A stretch of 64,000 nt of DNA from NCBI RefSeq assembly GCF_000389965.1, contig NC_021191.1, positions 4,961,501 through 5,025,500 of the forward strand, given 5' to 3'. Of this stretch, positions 8,833 to 17,535 are shown one piece after another. The notes below the pieces were generated by a model. The model saw only the letters and a list, made by a program, of their open reading frames with translations. It ran no database searches and was not told the origin of the DNA. Source of the DNA: Actinoplanes sp. N902-109 (lineage in GTDB: Bacteria > Actinomycetota > Actinomycetes > Mycobacteriales > Micromonosporaceae). Positions within the stretch are counted from its first letter, which is position 1; each line of letters starts with the position of its first letter. A program made the translations under genes and the position numbers.

Positions 8833-9504
8833 TCAGGAAACGTGGGTCTCGGCAGCGCGGTTGCGGCGCGCCACGGCACCGGCCGTGCTCGACAGGGTCT
8901 GTTCGACGCCACGCAGGTGGTGGCGCATGGCCGCCTCGGCGGCATCCGGGTCGCGGGCGGCGATCGCCTCGACGACGGCGGTGTGCTCGGCGTAGGACTC
9001 GGCCGGGCGCCCGGGAACCATGATGGTACGGAACTGGAAGCGCACCATCTGACCGCGCAGTCCGGTGATGAGCCGGGCCGCGGTCTCGTGCCGGGACGCG
9101 GCGATGATGCCGGCGTGCAGCGCGGCATTGCCCTCGGAATAGCCGAGCAGGTCGTTGTCGCGCAGCTTCTGGCCCATCCGGTCGAGGGTGCGGCGCAGCC
9201 CGGCCAGCTCGCGGGCGGTCGCGTGCACCGCGGCCTGCCGGGCGGCCAGCGCCTCCAGCACCGCGCGGGCCTGCACGATCTCCACCGCCTCGGTCTCGCT
9301 GACCAGCTTGACCCGGGCCCCGCGGTTGGGGGTGAGCACGACGATGCCGTCCTGCCCGAGGCGTACCAGCGCGGTGCGCACCACCGCCCGGCCGACCCGT
9401 AGCCGGGCGGCCAGGTCCACCTCGACGAGCCGTTCGTTGGGTTGCAGCTCGCCACCGTAGATGAGGGAGCGCAGCCGCTCGTAGACCGCGTCGGCCTGCG
9501 TCAT
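8833..9504 (-). CDS. GntR-family regulator, FadR/FCD subfamily
   Basis: A 223-residue repressor. The winged helix (YERLRSLIYGGELQPNERLVE, then LRVGRAVVRTALVRLGQDG) is followed by an all-helical FCD ligand domain with the His/Asp pattern LLGYSEGNAALHAGI and EHTAVVEAIAARDPDAAEAAMRHHL that binds metal and a small carboxylate in this family. ATG 9504 was preferred because AGGAGTGG lies just upstream and the domain begins there; a longer frame to 9615 adds residues of no domain type. Divergent from the ABC uptake operon and next to a palindrome at 9662-9683, it probably controls both directions. Confidence 0.88.
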   Translation of the reverse strand: MTQADAVYERLRSLIYGGELQPNERLVEVDLAARLRVGRAVVRTALVRLGQDGIVVLTPNRGARVKLVSETEAVEIVQARAVLEALAARQAAVHATARELAGLRRTLDRMGQKLRDNDLLGYSEGNAALHAGIIAASRHETAARLITGLRGQMVRFQFRTIMVPGRPAESYAEHTAVVEAIAARDPDAAEAAMRHHLRGVEQTLSSTAGAVARRNRAAETHVS

Positions 9505-9946
9505 GCCGCGTTCCACTCCTTTCCGGACCGGCGGCCACGGGCCACCCGTCATCAACACCACAGTGAACTCCCAAGGGCGTCCCGGCCGCGGGCGGCGTAT
9601 GTCACACCCGGCCACCAGGCATTCCCGTACCCGTCCGGCGACGGCGCACGATCATCTGCAGACAAGATTGCGAACAATCTTGTGAAGAGAATTGCCCTGG
9701 TCGGGCCATCTGTCAACACCGCATTGAGCAGGGATAATACGGACTTCGTCGGGTGTGCACGGTCGACCGCCGCCGCATGATCAGGACAAATAGGTCAGTG
9801 ACAGCCTCATGATCCGTGCTCTAGCATCTCGTCCGGACTCCGGCCCGAAAGACCAAAGTCAATGGTCAGAGTCTTCAGAGCCCGTTCATCCGAACAGTCA
9901 TCGCCCCGCCCAGAAGACAGGCCGGGTCCCCGGGAGGAAATCTTTC
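9505..9946. other. 442-bp divergent control region
   Basis: No gene was recognised. This gap separates the gntR string from the ABC operon and has a lower GC stretch at about 9650-9870. It contains the palindrome at 9662-9683 and a second inverted repeat, GACCA-N7-TGGTC, at 9851-9867, close to the transport genes. Both are plausible sites for the GntR protein. Confidence 0.6.
9662..9683. promoter_or_regulatory. Perfect palindrome, candidate GntR operator
   Basis: ACAAGATTG (9662-9670) and CAATCTTGT (9675-9683) form a perfect inverted repeat around CGAA. FCD-type GntR proteins bind short palindromes of this size in their own divergent promoter regions. Confidence 0.6.
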
Positions 9947-10972
9947 ATGTCCAGGCGTTTCCGTGTGCTGTCCGCGGCCCTCGTGGCTGCGGCGCTGGCC
10001 GTTACGAGCGCGTGCTCGAGCGGCGACGACGACGCGTCCGCCAGCTCGTCGGGCGGCGGCAAGACCGACAAGGTCACCTACGTCACGGCGTTCGGTGCGG
10101 TCGGCCGTGACTCGTTCGTGTGGCTCGGCAAGGAGAAGGGCTTCTTCAAGGAAGCCGGGATCGACATCGACATCCAGAAGGGTGCCGGTAACGTCCAGAA
10201 CCTCACCGCCATCAAGTCCGGCCAGGCCCAGTTCGCCGCGCTCGACTTCACCGGTGCGGTGATCCAGGCCGGCACCGGGGCGTTCAAGGACTGGAAGGCC
10301 GTCGCGGCGATCCACCAGCAGACCCTGGTCGCCATCATGACCACCAAGGACACCGGCATCAACGCCCCGTCCGACCTGACCGGCAAGACCGTCGCCGCCG
10401 GTGACAAGTCGGTGAGCCAGCTGCTGTTCCCCGCGTACGCGAAGCTGGCCGGCATCGACCCGAAGAGCGTGACCATCAAGGGCGTGCAGACCACCGCGCT
10501 CAACGGCCTGATGGCCAAGCGCCAGGTGGACGCGCTGAGCACCTTCCTGCTGTCCAAGACGGCGCTGGAGACCGCGTCCAAGAAGGAGGTCACGGTCCTG
10601 CCCTACAGCCAGTACCTCAGTGACCTCTACGGCAACGCCATCATCGCCAAGCCGTCGCTGATCTCCGGCAACCCCGACCTGGTCAAGCGGTTCGTCGGCG
10701 CCGCGATGAAGAGCCTGCAGTACACGATCGACCACCCCGACGAGGCCGCCGCCGCGATGAACAAGGCCGAGCCCACCGCCGCCATCCCGGCCGCCCTCGG
10801 CGAGATCAACGCCATGAAGCCGTACACCACCGCCCCCGGCGGCGGCGCGCTCGGCAGCATGGACGAGCAGCGGGTCGCCAAGTCGATCGCGGTGCTGACC
10901 GGTGCCGGTCTGATGCCGGCCGGCCTGACCCCCGAAGACGTCGTCGACTTCTCGTACACGCCGAAGGCATGA
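9947..10972 (+). CDS. ABC transporter substrate-binding lipoprotein, NMT1/THI5-like
   Basis: A 341-residue periplasmic-type binding protein. The signal peptide ends in the lipobox VTSAC (Cys 22), followed by a Ser/Asp-rich tether. The mature part has the NMT1/SsuA fold: LGKEKGFFKEAGIDIDI, the repeated SGQAQFAALDF, and a hinge at DLTGKTVAAG. Relatives carry sulfonates, taurine, nitrate or thiamine precursors; the ligand cannot be read from the sequence. ATG 9947 follows GGGAGGAAA; the in-frame ATG at 9809 precedes the signal peptide by 46 residues and is rejected. It is the first gene of a three-gene ABC operon. Confidence 0.9.
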   Translation: MSRRFRVLSAALVAAALAVTSACSSGDDDASASSSGGGKTDKVTYVTAFGAVGRDSFVWLGKEKGFFKEAGIDIDIQKGAGNVQNLTAIKSGQAQFAALDFTGAVIQAGTGAFKDWKAVAAIHQQTLVAIMTTKDTGINAPSDLTGKTVAAGDKSVSQLLFPAYAKLAGIDPKSVTIKGVQTTALNGLMAKRQVDALSTFLLSKTALETASKKEVTVLPYSQYLSDLYGNAIIAKPSLISGNPDLVKRFVGAAMKSLQYTIDHPDEAAAAMNKAEPTAAIPAALGEINAMKPYTTAPGGGALGSMDEQRVAKSIAVLTGAGLMPAGLTPEDVVDFSYTPKA

Positions 10973-11021
10973 TCTGGGAGGGGGCGGGGCAGCCCGCCCC
11001 CTCGCAGTCCAGGAGCAACCC

Positions 11022-11810
11022 ATGACAGACAACACCGCGCCCCGTACGCCGCTGGGCCGCATCTGGACCGACACCGCCCTGCCTGCGCTCGGGGCGGTTC
11101 TTGCCGTCGCGCTGTGGTGGCTGCTGACCGCGGCGTTCCACGTCGACAAGTTCTACGTGCCCTCGCCGCCGGACGTGGTCCACTCGTTCCTCAAAACCCC
11201 CGACTACCTGATCGAGCAGACCTGGGTGACGCTCAAGCGGGTGCTCATCGGTTTCGTCATCGCGGTGGCCGCCGGCCTGGTCATCGCCATCGTCCTGGCC
11301 GCGTCCCGGACGGTCGAGCGGATGACCATGCCGCTGCTGGCCGCGGTCAACGCCGTGCCCAAGGTCGCGCTCGCCCCGCTGCTGCTGGTCTGGATGGGCT
11401 TCGGGGACAGCCCCAAGATCGTGATGGTGGTGCTGGTCAGCTTCTTCCCGGTGATCGTGGCCACCATCGCCGGTCTCAGCTCGGCCCCCGCGGACCTGCG
11501 CGAGCTGAGCCGTTCGCTGTCCGCGTCGTGGTGGCAGACCTTCACCAAGGTGCGGCTGCCCTCGGCGCTGCCCCAGGTGTTCGTCGGTCTCAAGGTCGCC
11601 ACGCCGCTGGCTATCATCGGTGCTGTCATCGGCGAGGTGGTGAACCCGGACGAGGGTCTGGGCTCGGTCATCTCCGCCTCCGGCGCGAACTCCGACACCC
11701 CGCAGGCGTTCGCGGCGCTGGTGCTGCTGGCCATCACCGGTGTGGTGCTCTACTACCTGATGGCACTCCTCGAACGGATCTTCGTGCCGTGGGCGCGGAA
11801 GATCTCCTGA
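11022..11810 (+). CDS. ABC transporter permease, SsuC/TauC-like
   Basis: A 262-residue inner-membrane subunit with about six transmembrane helices (for example LPALGAVLAVALWWLLTAAF and MALLERIF near the end). The EAA loop that docks the ATPase appears as ELSRSLSASWWQTFTKVRLPSALPQVFVGLKV. It lies 49 bp after the binding protein gene and 10 bp before the ATPase gene, so the three form one importer. The substrate is unknown; the divergent GntR/DUF6282 genes suggest a catabolic nutrient. Confidence 0.92.
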   Translation: MTDNTAPRTPLGRIWTDTALPALGAVLAVALWWLLTAAFHVDKFYVPSPPDVVHSFLKTPDYLIEQTWVTLKRVLIGFVIAVAAGLVIAIVLAASRTVERMTMPLLAAVNAVPKVALAPLLLVWMGFGDSPKIVMVVLVSFFPVIVATIAGLSSAPADLRELSRSLSASWWQTFTKVRLPSALPQVFVGLKVATPLAIIGAVIGEVVNPDEGLGSVISASGANSDTPQAFAALVLLAITGVVLYYLMALLERIFVPWARKIS

Positions 11811-11820
11811 AAGGCCGCCC

Positions 11821-12600
11821 ATGATCACCATCGACGGAGTCTCGCGTACGTTCGGCCCGGTCCAGGCCCTGCAGGACATCAACCTCGAGGTGGCCGACGG
11901 CGAGTTCCTCGCCCTGATCGGCCGCTCCGGCTGCGGCAAGTCCACCCTGCTGCGCCAGATCGCCGGGCTCGACCGGCCCACCGCCGGCCAGGTCGTCGTC
12001 GACGGCGAGCCGGTCCGCTCCCCGCGGCGCGACATCGCGGTCAACTTCCAGCGCCCCGCGCTGCTGCCGTGGCGCTCGGTGCTGGACAACGTGATGCTGC
12101 CGGTCGAGATCTTCAAGTGGAACAAGAAGGAGCACCGGGAACGCGCCGAGCACCTGCTGGAGACCACCGGCCTGGGCGGCTTCACCAAGCAGCTGCCGCA
12201 CCAGCTGTCCGGCGGCATGCAGCAGCGGGTGGCGCTGTGCCGCACGCTCATCCAGAACCCCCGGGTCATGCTGATGGACGAGCCGTTCTCCGCCCTGGAC
12301 GCGCTCACCCGCGAGGAACTGTCCATGGAGCTCCAGCGCATCCACATCGAGACCGGCACGACGATCGTGTTCGTCACCCATTCCATCCAGGAGGCGGTGC
12401 TGCTCGCCGACCGGGTCGCCGTGCTCAGCGCCCGCCCCGGCCGGGTCCGTCAGATCGTCCCGATCGACATCCCGCGACCGCGCTCGTTCGGCCACAACGC
12501 CCACCTCGAGGAGGTCGCGGCGGCCTCGGCCGAGCTGCACCAGCTGCTGCTGGAGAACCACCTGCCCGCGGCACCGGCGGCGCAGCAGCGGCACGGCTGA
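11821..12600 (+). CDS. ABC transporter ATP-binding protein, SsuB/TauB-like
   Basis: A 259-residue nucleotide-binding subunit. It has Walker A GRSGCGKSTLL, a Q-loop (NFQRPALLPW), the signature LSGGMQQRVALCRTL, Walker B VMLMDEPFSALD and the switch histidine in FVTHSIQEAV. The PALLPW stretch after the Q-loop is typical of nitrate/sulfonate/taurine importers. It completes the operon with the upstream binding protein and permease. GTPase-like accessory domains are absent, so it is a minimal ATPase. Confidence 0.93.
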   Translation: MITIDGVSRTFGPVQALQDINLEVADGEFLALIGRSGCGKSTLLRQIAGLDRPTAGQVVVDGEPVRSPRRDIAVNFQRPALLPWRSVLDNVMLPVEIFKWNKKEHRERAEHLLETTGLGGFTKQLPHQLSGGMQQRVALCRTLIQNPRVMLMDEPFSALDALTREELSMELQRIHIETGTTIVFVTHSIQEAVLLADRVAVLSARPGRVRQIVPIDIPRPRSFGHNAHLEEVAAASAELHQLLLENHLPAAPAAQQRHG

Positions 12601-12626
12601 GGGCGCTTCCGGGCGTTTCGGCGTCG

Positions 12627-12653
12627 CGGCCCGCTCCACTCCGGAGCGGGCCG
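12627..12653 (+). terminator. Terminator hairpin after the ABC operon
   Basis: CGGCCCGCTCC (12627-12637) and GGAGCGGGCCG (12643-12653) form a perfect 11-bp stem with a 5-nt loop, 27 bp after the ATPase stop codon. Confidence 0.75.
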
Positions 12654-12720
12654 TTGTGCGGCCAGCTCCCGTTTGTTCGCCCGCCGATTCCCGGTCGGCG
12701 ACACTCACGCGGCACCGATC

Positions 12721-13536
12721 TCACGCGGCACCGATCTCTCCGGCGCCGGCCACCGTCCGGTGGAAGTACGCGGCGCTGGCTTCGTCGGCGGGGTAGTACG
12801 ACTCGATGGCGATCTCGTCGAGGGTGATGTCCATCGGTGTGCCGAACGTGGTGATGGTGGAGAACAAGCGCAGCTCCACACCGTCGACCCGCACGATCAT
12901 CGGGATGAGGACGTCTTGCTGTGCTGAGTCGACTGCGGGGCCGGGATCCGCGTGCATCAACTCGTGATACAGGCGACCCAGCTCGGCGTCCGGTGCCGCG
13001 GCGAGCTGGCGGGCGATTCTCGTCCGGAACACGGCTCGCACATCCGCCAGGTTGACCACCATGCGGGCGAACCCCCGCGGGTCGAGGCCCAGCCGCAGCA
13101 GGTTCATCGGCGGCCGCAGCAGCTCGGGGTCGACGCGTCTCAGGAACGGCTCGATCGCCCGGTTGGTCATCACGATGTTCCACCGCCGGTCGAACACCAG
13201 CGCCGGGTACGGCTCGTGCGCCCGCAACACCCGGCGCACCGCATCCTGGGCCGCGCGCAGTGCGTTGTCGTCCAGGGGGCGTTGCGCGTAGCGGGGAGCG
13301 AACCCACCGGCCAGCAGCAGCGCGTTGCGATCGCGCAGGGGCACTTGCAGCTGTTCGGCCAGCCGAAGGATCATGATCGCACTGGGCTGCGATCTCCCGG
13401 TCTCCACGAGGCTGACGTGTCGCGCTGACACGTCCGCCGCAAGGGCCAGGTCCAGCTGGCTGAGCCCGCGCCGGTGCCGCCATTGCCGCAGGAGTTCGCC
13501 CACCGTCGCCACGGACCGGACCGTACGCCATGACAT
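12721..13536 (-). CDS. XRE-family regulator with MmyB-like ligand domain
   Basis: A 271-residue regulator. Residues about 12-70 form a Cro/C1 helix-turn-helix (LRQWRHRRGLSQLDLALAADVSARHVSLVETGR). The rest matches the MmyB-like, PAS-related ligand-binding domain (ALVFDRRWNIVMTN, RLGLDPRGFARMV, then VELRLFSTITTFGTPMDITLDE). Regulators of this group usually control an adjacent, divergent enzyme gene. The neighbour here encodes an NTF2-like protein that starts within about 140 bp on the other strand, so it is the likely target. The ligand is unknown. Confidence 0.9.
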   Translation of the reverse strand: MSWRTVRSVATVGELLRQWRHRRGLSQLDLALAADVSARHVSLVETGRSQPSAIMILRLAEQLQVPLRDRNALLLAGGFAPRYAQRPLDDNALRAAQDAVRRVLRAHEPYPALVFDRRWNIVMTNRAIEPFLRRVDPELLRPPMNLLRLGLDPRGFARMVVNLADVRAVFRTRIARQLAAAPDAELGRLYHELMHADPGPAVDSAQQDVLIPMIVRVDGVELRLFSTITTFGTPMDITLDEIAIESYYPADEASAAYFHRTVAGAGEIGAA

Positions 13537-13680
13537 CGCATTTCATCGACAGCGCCACCGGCTTGCCGAACAATGCCGTGCATGACCAGCAACGAATCCC
13601 CGGCCCATCGGACGGATCACCTTCCGGCCGGGCTCGACCGTCCTGAGGCAACGTCGACCGGCTCGATGGAGACCGGCGAG

Positions 13681-14109
13681 ATGACGGCAATCAACAAGAG
13701 CATCGTCCAGCGCGCGATGACCGGTCTTCTCGAAACGGGCGATGTCGAGGCGCTCGCCCGGATGCTCAGCGACGACTTCCGTCATCATCGCTCGGACGTG
13801 ACCACCACCAAGACGGAATGGTCAGCAGCTGTACGCGCCGCCCTGGTACCGCTGGCCGGGATGCAGGTCGAGATCCACCGCATCCTCGCCGACGGCGACT
13901 ACGTCGTGGTCCACTCCCACCGCCGGCTCCCGGACGGGTTTGCGGGCGAGGCGAGCGGCTCAGCGCCGGAAAGCGGCCCGGCGATCGAGGTGGTGGAGAT
14001 CTGGCGGCTGCGGGACGGCTTGATCGCCGAGGGCTGGGAGATCATCGAGCCATCGGCCCGGGCTGCCGCCGATACGCGATGGTGGCAGGTGCGGGCCGAT
14101 GGCTGCTGA
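13681..14109 (+). CDS. SnoaL/NTF2-like protein
   Basis: A 142-residue NTF2-fold protein: an N-terminal helix (NKSIVQRAMTGLLETGDVEALARML), then a curved sheet with MQVEIHRILADGDYVVVHSHRRL and AIEVVEIWRLRDGLIAEGWEII. SnoaL-like proteins bind or isomerise small organic molecules, and this one has no clear catalytic set. The frame is open to ATG 13573, but that leaves only 36 bp to the divergent regulator and adds a 36-residue tail outside the domain; ATG 13681, nine bases after GGAG, is preferred. Probably controlled by the adjacent MmyB-like regulator. Confidence 0.75.
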   Translation: MTAINKSIVQRAMTGLLETGDVEALARMLSDDFRHHRSDVTTTKTEWSAAVRAALVPLAGMQVEIHRILADGDYVVVHSHRRLPDGFAGEASGSAPESGPAIEVVEIWRLRDGLIAEGWEIIEPSARAAADTRWWQVRADGC

Positions 14110-14117
14110 CGTGGTGG

Positions 14118-15437
14118 TTACTTGGCGGCGACCGAGGTCTCCGCCGGCGGCGGTTCGGTGGCGGCCTTGGACTGCCGGTCGTCGGCGGATGCCTGGTCGT
14201 CGTCGGGGGACTCGGTGCCCGGGGGTTCGCGGTCGGGCGTCGGCTCGCCGCCGGGGTGGCGTACGAGATAGCGGATGGCCGTGTTGAGGACGGCCAGCAG
14301 CGGGACCGCGATGAGGCCGCCCACGATGCCCGCCACGACGATGCCGGTGGCGATGGCCAGGATCACCGAGAGCGGGTGCAGGGCGACCGCGCGGCCCATG
14401 ATGAGCGGTTGCAGCACGTGGCCTTCGAGCTGCTGGACCGCGATCACGATGAGCAGCACGATCAGGGCGCTGACCCAGCCGTGGGTCACCAGCGCCACCA
14501 GGACCGCGACCGCTCCGGTGACCGTGGCGCCGACGACCGGGATGAAGGCGCCGAGGAAGACCAGGGCGGCCAGCGGCAGCGCCAGCGGGATGCGCAGGAC
14601 GAACAGGCCGATGCCGATGCCCGCCGCGTCCACGAAGGCGACCAGCACCGTGGCGTGCACGTACGAGACCAGCGTGTGCCAGGAGTAGTGGCCGGCGCGG
14701 GCGGTGGGCACCCGGGCCTCGCGGGGCAGCAGGCGGCACAGGAAGGACCAGATGCTGCCGCCGTCGCGCAGGAAGAAGAACAGCGTGAACAGGGTCAGGA
14801 AGAAGCCGGTGACGACCTCGCCCAGCGTGGTGGCCGTGCTCAACGCCCCGGAGGTCAGCGCCCCCTGGTTGGACGTGATGGCCGTCTGGACCTTGTCGAC
14901 GTACTGACTCAACTGTTGATCGGTCAGGTGCAGCGGGCCGTTGGACAGCCAGCGCTGCACCTCGTTGATGCCATCGCTGACCTGCGAGGACAGGTTGTCG
15001 ATCTGGCTGATGAAGGTGCGGACGATCAGGCCGAGGCCGCCGAACACCAGCACCAGCGCGGCGAGCAGCACCAGCGCCGCCGCCGGGGAACGCTTCATGC
15101 CACGCCGCACCAGCCGGGCCGAGAAGGGCTGGAACAGCGCGGCGAGCAGGATTGCCACCACCACCGGGATGACGACCACGCGCAGCAGGCTGACCAGCCG
15201 GATCAGCAGGTACGCGGCGACGACGAAGGCGATGAACCGCCAGGCCCAGGCACCGGCCGTGCGCACCCCGCGGGGCAGGACCTCCTCGACGCCGGGGCTC
15301 TTCTCCTGCACCACCATGACGGGGGTCTGCTCGAGGGTCTCACCACTGAACGGAGGTGGGGCGTTCCGGGCTTCCGCCTCCGCCAGTTGTCTGCGGGCAC
15401 GCTCACGGATCGAGCGCGCCCAGGTTGTTGTCGCCAT
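14118..15437 (-). CDS. AI-2E family transporter (TqsA/PerM-like)
   Basis: A 439-residue membrane protein with the AI-2E transporter pattern: paired N-terminal helices (FIAFVVAAYLLIRLV, VVIPVVVAILLAAL), a soluble region (residues about 130-200, SQVSDGINEVQRWLSNGP), then the conserved core with FLRDGGSIW, LGAFIPVVGATVTG, and EGHVLQPLIMGRAV-LHPL. The tail is a charged Pro/Asp-rich extension of about 45 residues. Members export autoinducer-2, indole or ions; actinobacterial members are mostly uncharacterised, so the substrate is open. It converges with the NTF2-like gene with only 8 bp between stops. Confidence 0.9.
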   Translation of the reverse strand: MATTTWARSIRERARRQLAEAEARNAPPPFSGETLEQTPVMVVQEKSPGVEEVLPRGVRTAGAWAWRFIAFVVAAYLLIRLVSLLRVVVIPVVVAILLAALFQPFSARLVRRGMKRSPAAALVLLAALVLVFGGLGLIVRTFISQIDNLSSQVSDGINEVQRWLSNGPLHLTDQQLSQYVDKVQTAITSNQGALTSGALSTATTLGEVVTGFFLTLFTLFFFLRDGGSIWSFLCRLLPREARVPTARAGHYSWHTLVSYVHATVLVAFVDAAGIGIGLFVLRIPLALPLAALVFLGAFIPVVGATVTGAVAVLVALVTHGWVSALIVLLIVIAVQQLEGHVLQPLIMGRAVALHPLSVILAIATGIVVAGIVGGLIAVPLLAVLNTAIRYLVRHPGGEPTPDREPPGTESPDDDQASADDRQSKAATEPPPAETSVAAK

Positions 15438-15457
15438 ACTCCCTCACTGCCCGCATT

Positions 15458-16663
15458 TCAAGGGGTGTATGCACGCAGGGACGATCCGTCAGTCACGTAC
15501 AGCCGTCCGTCCGCCACCACGATGTGCCCGGTGACCGGGCGGAACGGGCCGGACAGGGCGGCGGTGGCGCCGGTGGCCGGGGTGAGGATGGCGACCGTCG
15601 CGCCCGTCTGCACGTACAGCAGGTCGGCGGCCCGGATCGGCTTGCCGGGCGCGGTCACGGCGCGCGACCAGAGCCGGCGCCCGGTCCGGGCGTCGTACGC
15701 GCGGACCTGGTCGGCGAGGCTCACATAGACCCGCACGCCGTCGGTGGAGACGCCGCCGACCCGAGCGGCGCTGACGCGCCACAGCTGTCTGCCGGTGCTC
15801 GCCGAGACGGCTCGCAGCCCGGCACCGTCGGCGAGGTAGAACGTGGTGCCGGCCGGGTCGGCCGCGCGGACGCCCGAGGTGGCGATGCCGGTGTGCCACA
15901 ACCGCTTGCCGGTGGTGATGTCGACCGCGGTCCACGTGGGGACGGGCACCCCGGGGAACGGGTCGTCCGCGCGGGCCCGCAGCAGCACCCGGCCGCCGGC
16001 GGCCACCACGCCGGTGGGCACCTGGAACAACGTGCTCCACACGTCGGCACCGTCCTTCGCGCGGTACACGTTGATGCCGTACCCGATGTCGGAGACCCCT
16101 CCCCCGCCACCGCCGACCAGCACGACCCCGCGGTCCATGGTGATCCCGGGGGTGCGCCAGATGCTGAGCCTGCGCCAGAGCTGCTTGCCGGTGCCGGCGT
16201 CGTACCCGAGGATCTGACCGCCACCGATGTTGACGTCGCAGTCGGCCGACGCGGCGATCACGACATCGTCCGCGACGGCCAGCGCGGTGACCCGGGGGTT
16301 GTAGTCCGGGGCGGCGTCCCAGAGTTTCGCGCCGGTGCGGGCGCTGTAGGCGGACAGCCCGTTGGTGCGGGGGTTCAGCTCGAACAGCCGCCCGTCGGCG
16401 ATCACCGGGGCGATCGGCGGAGGGGCACACCGCGCGGCAGGGGTCGCGGCGGGGATCTTCCAGCGGGGATAGGTCCTGGTGATGGTCGCGGCGGTCACCG
16501 CGGTCTCGCCCGGGTTCCAGCCGGTGTTGCCCGGTCCGTAGCCGTCCATCCGCCAGCCGGACGGCGCGGCAGCCGGGGCCGGGACGGCAGGCGCTGCCGA
16601 GGCCGACGTCGGGGCGACGGCCGCGGTGAGCGTGAGGACAACGGTGGTGACGGCACGGCGCAT
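15458..16663 (-). CDS. Secreted PQQ-like beta-propeller protein
   Basis: A 401-residue exported protein. MRRAVTTVVLTLTAAVAPTS is a signal peptide ending near ASAA. The mature part contains repeated tryptophan-docking blades of the PQQ/BamB kind: LSAYSARTGAKLWDAAP, ILGYDAGTGKQLWRRL, RAVSASTGRQLWRVS, RAYDARTGRRLWSRA. No catalytic Asp/Glu calcium site of quinoprotein dehydrogenases is visible, so a scaffold or binding role is more likely than oxidation. ATG 16663 was chosen because the signal peptide begins there; the 75 residues upstream in frame look non-coding. Confidence 0.82.
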   Translation of the reverse strand: MRRAVTTVVLTLTAAVAPTSASAAPAVPAPAAAPSGWRMDGYGPGNTGWNPGETAVTAATITRTYPRWKIPAATPAARCAPPPIAPVIADGRLFELNPRTNGLSAYSARTGAKLWDAAPDYNPRVTALAVADDVVIAASADCDVNIGGGQILGYDAGTGKQLWRRLSIWRTPGITMDRGVVLVGGGGGGVSDIGYGINVYRAKDGADVWSTLFQVPTGVVAAGGRVLLRARADDPFPGVPVPTWTAVDITTGKRLWHTGIATSGVRAADPAGTTFYLADGAGLRAVSASTGRQLWRVSAARVGGVSTDGVRVYVSLADQVRAYDARTGRRLWSRAVTAPGKPIRAADLLYVQTGATVAILTPATGATAALSGPFRPVTGHIVVADGRLYVTDGSSLRAYTP

Positions 16664-17052
16664 GCCGACGATCGTCGGCCGTCGCCGCACCGCGAGCACG
16701 CAGGCGCGCAGAACAAAAAGGACTAAATTCTCAAAACACGTCGGTACGGCGTGCCCGCGCGGTAGTCGGCCAGTTCGGGCGCCGCACCAGGTCGGACTGC
16801 CGCGGGAAGATCCGGCGCGGATCCCCGACGATGCCGACCTCGAAGCCGGGTGTGGGCAGCTCGCCCTGCCGGGTTCGCACCGCTGCATCCGGCCGGGGAT
16901 CCGGTCGGCGGCGGGGGTGCCGGGCTCGCCCGGAAACGGCGACGGCCGGCTGCCGCGGGGAGATCACGCGGCACAGCCGCGGATCGTCAACCCTGAGCAG
17001 CCGGCCGCCACCAAGCCCACCGGCTCCGCGCAGAGCCGGTGGGCCGTACCGG
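16664..17052. other. 389-bp intergenic region before the propeller gene
   Basis: No gene is supported here. It holds the promoter side of the propeller gene (an AT-richer patch, ACTAAATTCTCAAAAC, at about 16722-16737) and, at its right end, the terminator of the cold shock gene. The long open frames that cross it are GC-driven and have no domain. Confidence 0.6.
17016..17043 (-). terminator. Terminator of the cold shock gene
   Basis: CCCACCGGCTC (17016-17026) and GAGCCGGTGGG (17033-17043) form a perfect 11-bp stem with a 6-nt loop, 9 bp past the stop of the cold shock gene on the minus strand. Confidence 0.75.
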
Positions 17053-17256
17053 TTACAGCGGACGGATGTTCGCTGCCTGCAGGCCCTTGGCGCCCTGCTC
17101 GACGTCGAACTCGACCCGCTGGTTCTCCTCCAGGCTGCGGAAGCCGGACGACGCGATCGCCGAGAAATGCGCGAACACGTCGGCGCCGCCGTCGTCCTGG
17201 GTGATGAAACCAAAGCCCTTGTCGCTGTTGAACCACTTCACAGTACCGGTGGTCAT
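17053..17256 (-). CDS. Cold shock protein (CspA family)
   Basis: A 67-residue OB-fold RNA chaperone. Both nucleic-acid motifs are present: RNP1-like KGFGFIT and RNP2-like VFAHFSAI, after the standard start TTGTVKWFN. It ends QGAKGLQAANIRPL, as usual for actinobacterial Csp proteins. AAGGAGAAAG lies directly before ATG 17256. The upstream leader contains a strong hairpin with a U-run (17331-17370), which may attenuate transcription. Such proteins melt mRNA structure and are often expressed at all temperatures in actinobacteria. Confidence 0.95.
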   Translation of the reverse strand: MTTGTVKWFNSDKGFGFITQDDGGADVFAHFSAIASSGFRSLEENQRVEFDVEQGAKGLQAANIRPL

Positions 17257-17330
17257 CTTTCTCCTTGCCGACTCGTGGGCGACACGATGTGCGCCGCCTT
17301 GCGTCGCCGCGATGATCACCGTGTACCGAC

Positions 17331-17370
17331 GAAACAAAAACGCCTGACGGGCTGAGAGACCCATCAGGCG
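17331..17370 (-). terminator. Intrinsic-terminator-like hairpin in the csp leader
   Basis: On the minus strand an 11-bp stem with one G-U wobble (arms 17360-17370 and 17341-17351, 8-nt loop) is followed at once by TTTTTGTTTC. This is a textbook intrinsic terminator, rare in such GC-rich DNA, and lies about 75-115 nt upstream of the cold shock start codon. It could be a leader attenuator or end a short minus-strand RNA. Confidence 0.65.
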
Positions 17371-17504
17371 TCAGAAACGTCCAAGGAAATCAAGACTGCA
17401 ACCCGCACACCGTAGCACGGGAGCGGATGTGGTCACCGCGGCGCCGGGCCCCGATACGACCCGGCAGACGTTCGACACCACCCGGAACGGTTTTGGCATT
17501 GCCA

Positions 17505-17535
17505 TGGTGCCATGGTGGTGCCATAGTGGTGCCAT
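17505..17535. repeat. Three 9-bp direct repeats, candidate RHH operator
   Basis: TGGTGCCAT occurs at 17505-17513, 17516-17524 and 17527-17535, exactly 11 bp apart, so all three lie on one face of the helix. The last copy covers the start codon of the ribbon-helix-helix gene. RHH proteins typically bind tandem short repeats and repress themselves. Confidence 0.7.
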
